Assembly: GCA_051453625.1 (NCBI GenBank)
Contig: JBOZIK010000001.1
Coordinates: 3,281,278 to 3,309,130, forward strand
Source of the DNA: Welwitschia mirabilis
Taxonomy: Eukaryota > Gnetophyta > Gnetopsida > Welwitschiales
Length of the DNA stretch: 27,853 bases
Reading direction: 5' to 3'
The position numbers and the translations under genes are program-made. Below the pieces are notes generated by a model. That model did not search any database. It was not told the origin of the DNA and saw only the letters and a list, made by a program, of their open reading frames with translations. Positions 21,271 through 27,853 of this stretch are shown in pieces. The number at the start of each line of letters is the position of its first letter. Position 1 is the stretch's first letter.

Positions 21271-21339
<69 letters not shown>
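21271..21339. repeat. Compound microsatellite (CT)12(AT)22
   Basis: Twelve CT units (21271-21294) pass directly into 45 bases of alternating AT (21295-21339), which run into the large gap. The true AT length is unknown. Long 'proteins' of alternating I and Y here are artefacts. Confidence 0.97.
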
Positions 21340-22183
21340 NNNNNNNNNNNNNNNNNNNNNNNNNNNNNNNNNNNNNNNNNNNNNNNNNNNNNNNNNNNNN
21401 NNNNNNNNNNNNNNNNNNNNNNNNNNNNNNNNNNNNNNNNNNNNNNNNNNNNNNNNNNNNNNNNNNNNNNNNNNNNNNNNNNNNNNNNNNNNNNNNNNNN
21501 NNNNNNNNNNNNNNNNNNNNNNNNNNNNNNNNNNNNNNNNNNNNNNNNNNNNNNNNNNNNNNNNNNNNNNNNNNNNNNNNNNNNNNNNNNNNNNNNNNNN
21601 NNNNNNNNNNNNNNNNNNNNNNNNNNNNNNNNNNNNNNNNNNNNNNNNNNNNNNNNNNNNNNNNNNNNNNNNNNNNNNNNNNNNNNNNNNNNNNNNNNNN
21701 NNNNNNNNNNNNNNNNNNNNNNNNNNNNNNNNNNNNNNNNNNNNNNNNNNNNNNNNNNNNNNNNNNNNNNNNNNNNNNNNNNNNNNNNNNNNNNNNNNNN
21801 NNNNNNNNNNNNNNNNNNNNNNNNNNNNNNNNNNNNNNNNNNNNNNNNNNNNNNNNNNNNNNNNNNNNNNNNNNNNNNNNNNNNNNNNNNNNNNNNNNNN
21901 NNNNNNNNNNNNNNNNNNNNNNNNNNNNNNNNNNNNNNNNNNNNNNNNNNNNNNNNNNNNNNNNNNNNNNNNNNNNNNNNNNNNNNNNNNNNNNNNNNNN
22001 NNNNNNNNNNNNNNNNNNNNNNNNNNNNNNNNNNNNNNNNNNNNNNNNNNNNNNNNNNNNNNNNNNNNNNNNNNNNNNNNNNNNNNNNNNNNNNNNNNNN
22101 NNNNNNNNNNNNNNNNNNNNNNNNNNNNNNNNNNNNNNNNNNNNNNNNNNNNNNNNNNNNNNNNNNNNNNNNNNNNNNNNNNN
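21340..22183. other. Assembly gap (844 N)
   Basis: The odd length suggests an estimated size, unlike the 100-N placeholders. It begins inside an AT microsatellite, a usual cause of assembly failure. Confidence 0.97.
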
Positions 22184-22387
22184 ATACAGAAATGATCTCA
22201 TTCCATGAATGATTTGAAATAAAGAAATAGTATGAAAGAAGAAAATCCACCTTGTTCTTTGATTCTAAATGGGAGATCTCTAAATGCATGTAAGTCTTAA
22301 TAAAGAATACAAAAATTCAAAGAACTAGCTAATAAAGTCATAACTAAGCTTTGAAAAAATAAAAGATCTCTTTAAAGAAAAAAACCA

Positions 22388-22867
22388 TTAAGCAAGATCA
22401 TTTACTTTTATGAACTCATAAGATGATGGAAATGGTAAATGAAATTTGGATGATGAATGGTTATATGGAGGTGATTTGGTTGAGTGGAAATGGCTAAAGG
22501 ATAGATAGGATAAATGATTATGGCTAGGGTTTTCTATAAAAGGAACATCTTTAAACACATGAGGGTTTTGTATAGTTTGATCCAAATATCCTAAGAGTAG
22601 AATAGTTAAGTTTAATCTAAAATCATTTGATAAAACCAAGTTAGATGTACAAGAAGGGTGTTCAATCATGAATGAAGAGGAAAAATTTAAAGTATTAGTA
22701 TTTTCACACTTAAAATGATAAGATGGATGGTTAAGCAACAAATCAATCCTATAAATGTTGTCATGAAAAGACTTTACATGAGTTGAAAATTCTAAAATAG
22801 TATGAAGGAAATATTTATTAGGGTTAAAATACTCTAGGTCATAAGAGGACCATCCTATTCTTTTCTC
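22388..22867 (-). other. Unrecognised open frame of about 160 codons in element B
   Basis: The longest stop-free, gap-free frame in the window. It runs from about RIGWSSYDLEYFNPNKYF through ILEFSTHVKSFHDNIYRI, LLNHPSYHFKCENTN, FMIEHPSCTSNLVL and NPSHNHLSYLSFSHFHSTKS to a stop at 22388. There is no clear ATG at its start. It is rich in Ser, His, Asn and Leu, with no membrane segment or known motif. It lies 3' of the B protease, where gypsy elements have a variable spacer before reverse transcriptase, so it may be that spacer. Its lack of stops next to a badly broken protease is odd. Function unknown. Confidence 0.4.
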
Positions 22868-23116
22868 TTACTTAACTAATGATTCTTGCAAAATATTTTT
22901 TTCAATATGAAGACATAGATGAATTAGAAATTAAATAATAAGTAGGATCATTATTAAATATACATATTAAACCTTAACAAGTAAGTCCATATCAATAGGA
23001 GGATGATTTTTAATATTTACATATAAATTATAGTCAAAAAGAAATTAAAAAAGAGGAGAAACATTTTTCTCATAGATAACTGTAATAAACTCTACTCCTT
23101 CTAAATCATTAGGTTT

Positions 23117-23480
23117 CTATATGCTATTAAATATATTCAACTCAATAGTCATGTTACTAAATGAAATATTCATAAGAACATTTTTATAATTGATAAGATC
23201 ATCATAAGTAGCAAGAAAAGGTCTTTCCAACATCATTGAAATGATATGACTTCTAGTTTTTTTCATCTCCAAAACTATAAAGTCTACATAAAAGTAGAAA
23301 TTTTCTACTTGAACAAGCACATCCTCTACTATGTCCAAGGGTGTTTTCAAAGAGTTATTAGCTAATTGCAATTAGATTTTAATATTTTTAAAATTATTTA
23401 AACTAAGTTCCTTATAAAAACTATAGGGTAAAAGATTAAAACTAGCTTCAAGATGTGGAAAGACTTATTAACAGTTAGTA
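23117..23480 (-). pseudogene. Ty3/gypsy retropepsin (element B)
   Basis: Strong match to plant gypsy protease on the minus strand. From about 23450 it reads HLEASFNLLPYSFYKEL, where families have 'DLGASINLMPLSIYKKLGL', then LQLANNSLKTPLDIVEDVLV, FYFYVDFIVLEMKK, MLERPFLATYDDLINY and SNMTIELNIF. The last 84 codons (23371-23117) are open. The catalytic Asp is His, and the Gly after it and the Gly of ILGRPFLAT are both Glu, so it cannot be active. It is better preserved in text than the proteases of A. Confidence 0.92.
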
Positions 23481-24046
23481 ATCATAATTGTATGGCAACT
23501 TAAATATTTGTATTTTTGGGAGGATTTGGTTTTAAATAATGACACTAGTTTATAAATAAAATAAGGCTTTAATTTTCACATTTATCCATTTTTGATAGTG
23601 TATATATATTTTCAAGAATTTATCATAGAAAGGTACTTATTTAATGGATTCTAAAAGAGGGATATTGATCTTTACTTCTTGAAAATTTTTAATGCTTCTT
23701 ATTACTTCTTAGCTAATTGATTTTTTCTAAGTTATTAAAAAAAGGGTAAGGATTCTTTATAATTTAGAACAATTTATTCTACTTCATGTTTATTTCCTCC
23801 ATTTTTTTCACTTTTAGACTTATCTTGTTGTACTTTTCTTATTATGATTGTTTCTCTTCTATCTCTTTGTTAATTTCTTTTATACTTTTTCAATGTATAA
23901 CCTTGGTTTCCTTGATTTTTGCATATTCCATCAACTTACAACTACTAGGTTAGGCTCATGTGTAGTAGGAATCTTTTTCTTTTCATATTGATTAAGTGAT
24001 ATAAGGATATGTATGATGGTTTGACTTAGTTATTGCATTACTTGCT

Positions 24047-24813
24047 CTAAATTTTGTAATGTGGAAGAGATTTGTTGGTTAAATTAATATTGTGAGGTGT
24101 TAATGTAATGTTGATCTTTCATGAACTTATGAGGTATAACCTCTAAAGAGATAGAAGTTGAGAGATGATTTAAGCTCTTAGATTCACTAGTTGAGGTTTA
24201 CCTAGGATTATCTTATTTCCATGAGAAGTTTGGATGATTCCTCCATCCATTGTTATAGGTGTTAGAGTAGAGATTTTTCATTCTTTGGTTTTGCCATTGT
24301 TATTTCATAGAATTAACCTATTCTTTTATATACCTTAAAACATGGGAATGGATGGGTAATCTGATATTTTATGAGTATATACAAGATAAATGTTATAATA
24401 AAGTAGTGACATCATGGGCTTAGGATTGACACTAAGAGTCTTAATCATCTTAGAAATTTCTTCCAACTTTTAGTTGACTTCATTATTATTAGGAATTTTT
24501 GAAGACACTAGTAGACCTAATAGGTTGTTGTGATCTTATTAGCTTATTAGGTTTATTTCAATTCTTTGAAGTTTTAGCCATAATCTTAAGAAAAAAATCC
24601 TAAGCTTCATCATGTTCTAGGTCTAGAAAGATTCCTCTATACATCATCTCCATAAAATACCTATGTTTAGATGAAATTTCTTCATAAAAGAAACTTATGA
24701 CCATTCCTTATTAAAAACAATATTATTGGCATTTAAGAAGTAAGTCTTTAAATATTTTTAGGGTATGAAAAAATGTTTCACTATCCTTGTTGTGTTGCAA
24801 ACTTACATATATT
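24047..24813 (-). pseudogene. Ty3/gypsy gag, C-terminal half (element B)
   Basis: The capsid and nucleocapsid end of Gag on the minus strand. From 24813: SLQHNKDSETFFHTLKIFKD with LLLKCQ, then VISFFYEEISSKHRYFMEMM and YRGIFLD (about 24705-24625), matching 'ESLYEAWERFKDLL..CPHHG...SFYEGL....+.FVEMM..G.FLNK'. After stops comes KLEEISKMIKTLSVN (about 24470), and then YSNTYNNGWRNHPNFSW (about 24270-24220), a signature of plant gypsy Gag just after the zinc knuckle. Finally ISSTLQNLEQVMQ (about 24075-24040) leads toward the protease. The knuckle itself is not readable. The N-terminal half was separated by the insertion of C. Confidence 0.9.
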
Positions 24814-25861
24814 TGATAAGGTATTTTGAGTGGTTTTATAGTTCAATAGATAGGTAGATGCTTGATTTTCATGATAATGAATAGCTGAGATGAAAGAAAT
24901 AAACAAATGTAATATCCATAATGATTTATAACATTTTTAGTAATTCTTAATACTTTACATTTCTAGGAAAAATTCCTATAAAACATTAAGACTAATGCAT
25001 TAATGGAACATTTGTAAAAATCCATCGTCCACCTCATCATCTAGACAACTATATAGATGATAGAGTAATTCATGCCAATAGGGATGCTAACTATAATTAA
25101 TCTGGTAGATAATGTGAATTATTTATGAGATGGCATCATCTCCTTTATTATTCAAATGATTAGCTAGATGACACTATTGTAACATTTGCACTGAGCACTC
25201 ACTTAATTTCTACCAACTGTCTATCTATTTCTCTTAGCATAGCTATTATGATTTTATCCATGCCTGTCTATTTGTCTTTTTATGTGCTTGTGTATTAGAC
25301 TCCTACTTATCTTCATTTATACCTGAAATTCTTGTGATAGGAGATTGAAGGGATGGATATCTATTCTTATAGTTAAAGAGAGTTGTTTTCCTTGGTGTTG
25401 GATGGAATTTCCTCCATTGAGGTGCGACTACTTTGTACCATGGATGTGGTTCTGATACAAGAACATTTTTTTTTATGATTTCAATACATGTTTATTCCTC
25501 ATCCTCATAGTTTTTCCTTCTGATCTAGTGATAGTTTATTTAGTAATATAGGTTATGGGGACAACCTTTCTTAAGGTTATGCATGATTAGTTTAGATTAA
25601 GTGAATTATTATTTCCTTTTTCTAAATTATCTTTGCAAAGTATGTTGCATTTCACTTTTATGAATTGCAAGTTATTTTTATAGTTAGAGTACAATGTGAT
25701 TTTTCTTGTGAAAATCAACTCTCTTATTTCTACTTTGACCTTGGATGGATTAAAACATTTGGATCACTCCTATCTATATTAGTGTGTTGTGTTTATGCAA
25801 ATATTTGTAATTGATAGGATTTAACTTAACTAAGGACATAAATTTATATAAATATGCATCA
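24814..25861 (+). repeat. 5' LTR of element C
   Basis: 1048 bp, starting TGATAAGGTATTTTGAGTGG and ending GCATCA. The left edge coincides with the point where the B gag stops, and the right edge lies 8 nt before the primer site. Family motif copies at 25021-25065 and 25131-25173 stand about 207 and 317 bases from the LTR start, against 208 and 323 in A. It is about 150 bases shorter than the A LTR. The left target duplication would be ATATT (24809-24813); its partner is outside the window. Confidence 0.82.
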
Positions 25862-25869
25862 CAACATCT

Positions 25870-25887
25870 TGGCACCATTACTAAGGA
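25870..25887 (+). promoter_or_regulatory. Primer binding site, tRNA-Asp type (element C)
   Basis: TGGCACCATTACTAAGGA matches the tRNA-Asp complement TGGCGCCGTTGCCGGGGA at 12 of 18 positions. All six differences are G-to-A or C-to-T transitions. It shares the two early G-to-A changes (TGGCACCAT) with A. Confidence 0.82.
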
Positions 25888-26548
25888 AAGCTACTTGGAG
25901 ATCGAGAGTTGTCATTACTTTGGTGAGTACTTTGAATCTTAGTTCAGGTGCTTGTTATAGTAGCATTGTAATTTTATCTATAGTAGCATAGGTTTTTCTT
26001 TTTTATAGTTTTAGTTTTCTATTTTCAAATAAAAGTTTTTTCTATTCTGTAATAAAATGTTTGTCATCTACTTTATCATCTAGATAATGTGCAGTGATGA
26101 TAGCCTCTATGCTATGAGTTTTTTATTTCTATTTTTATTAAAAAAATTTTGGGACTTTTTCATTATCCCCTTTTTCATTCAGATGACTCAGGTAAACGGT
26201 AGTCTACTTTTAGAGTTTTCTATGTCTATCAGTTTTTCATTTATGTTTTTTGCTTTTTCCTATTTTATGATTTCTGTGTTTTTGTTGTCCAGACTATAAT
26301 CCAGATGACTATATGAATTACACTTTATGCATATGATATTGAGCATGTATGGTAAAATCTAGTAAGAAAAAAAAATACTAGAGAGAGGCTATCTATTGAG
26401 GAAAAGATCTGAGAAGATTTGATAGACCTTGAAACTAACTCAAGTAAGCACAGTAAAGGTACATAAAATTTAGAAATTCCTACAATATCTACTTTCATTT
26501 CTTCAAAGTTTGATTTTGTTAAATAAAATTTTCTAGGCGATTGTATAG
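25888..26548 (+). other. Untranslated leader of element C
   Basis: Noncoding DNA between the primer site and gag. It holds motif copies at 26063-26103, 26161-26195 and 26286-26320 (spacing about 98-125 bases), matching the leader repeat of A. The 70-codon frame at 26087-26299 crosses these repeats and looks fortuitous. Confidence 0.7.
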
Positions 26549-27853
26549 ATGAGGATTTTTAATTTTCAACCATCTCTACCTTACAGAAATAAAAGCAACT
26601 TGTTTTACAAAATACAACCCTTGTCATTGGAACCTCTACAACCAGACTTGTTTGAACTAATGCCCATGTCATCCTTAGAGATCTCATTACAAATAAGAAA
26701 TGTAAAATCCAAATCATCTTTGACTTACCTCCTAGTGATGATGTTAAGCTTAGAAACCTAAATGCATATCCTATTTTTAGTGGTGTACCTAATGAATATC
26801 CCTTGCAACACATTGCCAATATAGACTAATTACTAATCACTTCTAAAAATGGTAAAAAATGCATAGGTGATAGAACCTACATGGTCATCTTTCCCATTAC
26901 TTTAAAAGATAAGGCTAAACTATGGTTAAGAATGATTTCCTAAAAAAGCTTAAATATTAGATTTAAGTTTAGGAAGCCTTTATTAGAAGATGTATGAGTG
27001 AAATCACCATCCAAAAATGTAAAAACGAAATTACCAACTTCTAATAAATGCCTAATGAAGACTATGCCTCTACTTATAAGAGTTTCTTTGTTGCTTTACA
27101 TTCAAACCCTATAGATATTTTTTCACAGGAAGAACTAGTAGATTACTTTTATAGTAGATTAACTAGTTACACAAAGTAATTAGTGGATTTTTTGTGTGGA
27201 GGTAACTTATTAAATGAAACCTTAGAAAATGGTTGGTAAATCTTGGAAGAATTAATAAAAGTAAGTCAAACATGACCTAAACCATCACCTAGAGAAAACC
27301 AAACTATAAGCCAAATCATTAAAGATCTTAAGGAGGTAAAACATAAGAAAAATAAAATAAGAATTGAAAATGAATAAAACAATATTATAATGAATTTTAC
27401 TTCAACATTAAAAAAGTATACTCAAATGATTTTAGATGCTAAGATGATAACTAAGAAGAATGTAGTTGTAGCTCCTATTTGTGATTTGTGTGAGGATAGT
27501 TATCGTGTTNNNNNNNNNNNNNNNNNNNNNNNNACTTATAAAGAGAGAATTTATGAAGAAGTATGTGCTTTTAACTAGAGATTCTCAAACTACAACCAAA
27601 ATTAAAATTAAGAGATAAGTCCAAAATCACAATAACTTTCAACCTCAGATGAGTGAATAACCCAACTTCAAAAATTTTCAAACAAACCATCCTAACTTCC
27701 AATCTTTTAATAAGATATTTGAGAATATGAAATTCCAATCTAATAACTCAAACAATTAAGTAACTCATCCAACTTCCAAAACCAAAGTGATCCTATTAGG
27801 AGTCCCATTAAGGTGTGGAGGAAAAAAAAAAGAAAAAATAAAATATAATATTA
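26549..27853 (+). pseudogene. Ty3/gypsy gag (element C, partial)
   Basis: The first ATG near the expected place is at 26549, though the true start is uncertain. Blocks colinear with gag of A: RDLITNKKCKIQIIFDLPPS, DDVKLRNLNAYPIFSGVPNE, KNGKKCIGDRTYMVIFPITL with KDKAKLWLRM (about 26850-26935; families: 'FPFSLKDKAKAWL'), then NEDYASTYKSFFVALHSNPI, EELVDYFYSRLTSYTK and VDFLCGGNLLNETLEN. After these come FTSTLKKYTQMILDAKMITK and APICDLCEDSYRV, the first half of a CCHC zinc knuckle, cut by a 24-N gap. Beyond the gap the text is QNHNNFQPQMSE-like. At least eight stops or shifts make it a pseudogene. Confidence 0.88.
27510..27533. other. Short gap (24 N) in the zinc knuckle of C gag
   Basis: 24 N in the middle of the nucleocapsid segment. 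The homologous place in A gag has about 23 bases between the same flanking blocks, so these N probably mask real, low-quality sequence of true length. Confidence 0.8.

Larger units (their letters stand above)
22184..24813 (-). mobile_element. Partial Ty3/gypsy element 'B'
   Basis: A minus-strand element interrupted at its gag end (24813) by element C and lost into the gap at its other end. It contains the gag C-terminal half (24047-24813), protease (23117-23480) and an unrecognised open frame (22388-22867). Its gag and protease differ clearly from those of A and C, so it is another lineage of the Athila/Tat side. No LTR, reverse transcriptase or integrase is visible. Confidence 0.85.
24814..27853 (+). 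mobile_element. Ty3/gypsy element 'C' (5' part, runs off the right edge)
   Basis: Plus-strand element of the same family as A: 5' LTR, tRNA-Asp-type primer site 8 nt inside it, a leader with motif repeats, then gag to the window end. It sits inside the gag of B, so it is younger than B. Protease and beyond are outside the window. Confidence 0.88.

Noticed and set aside
21234-22289. Open frames of 300-350 codons on both strands
   Set aside because: They consist almost wholly of the 844-N gap plus the CT/AT microsatellite; no real codons support them.
26559-26819. 86-codon minus-strand frame
   Set aside because: Antisense to the gag of element C, which has many matching blocks on the plus strand.

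Overview
This is nuclear DNA of a plant, most likely a flowering plant. It is very AT-rich with few CG dinucleotides, holds no intact gene I can recognise, and is packed with old, mutated retrotransposons of plant types: Ty3/gypsy elements of the Athila/Tat kind, a long-LTR chromovirus-like element, and an L1-type LINE. I cannot narrow the species. Five runs of N are assembly gaps. None of the recognisable coding regions could make a full protein, because all carry several stops or frameshifts. I saw no convincing host gene, tRNA, rRNA or CRISPR array.

Layout, left to right. (1) 1-5688, minus strand: Ty3/gypsy element 'A'. Read on its own strand it runs 5' LTR (5688-4484), an 18-nt tRNA-Asp-type primer site (4475-4458), a leader with a ~100-bp degenerate tandem repeat, gag (from 3701), protease and the start of reverse transcriptase (to 946). 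After a gap, a second copy of the protease segment fills 845-1. (2) 5689-6413: unassigned, with one unrecognised 73-codon frame. (3) 6419-14053: element 'D', a complete two-LTR element with 2.7-2.9 kb LTRs, a tRNA-Met-type primer site, a chromovirus-type gag remnant, a polypurine tract and a near-perfect target duplication, but no pol. (4) 14289-17240, minus strand: a decayed LINE with endonuclease, reverse transcriptase and C-terminal zinc-finger segments. (5) 17241-21264: unassigned AT-rich DNA with minor repeats, ending at a (CT)n(AT)n microsatellite and an 844-base gap. (6) 22184-24813, minus strand: gypsy element 'B' (gag, protease and an unrecognised open frame), cut at 24813 by (7) element 'C', plus strand, with LTR 24814-25861, primer site 25870-25887, leader repeats and gag running off the right edge.

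A and C belong to one family: their gag proteins align, LTR starts match, LTR-to-primer spacing is 8 nt in both, and a recurring GTCATC/GATGAC-rich motif sits at the same offsets in both LTRs and again in both leaders. B is a different gypsy lineage. The order of events that can be read is B before C (C interrupts B), and D arriving between the end of the LINE region and the flank of A. Much of the decay is of the G-to-A/C-to-T kind expected of methylated, silenced repeats.

The most interesting signals are the recurring motif of the A/C family, the gag-only long-LTR element D, and two places where sequence beside a gap suggests duplication or misjoining. I found no evidence for a new functional biological system.
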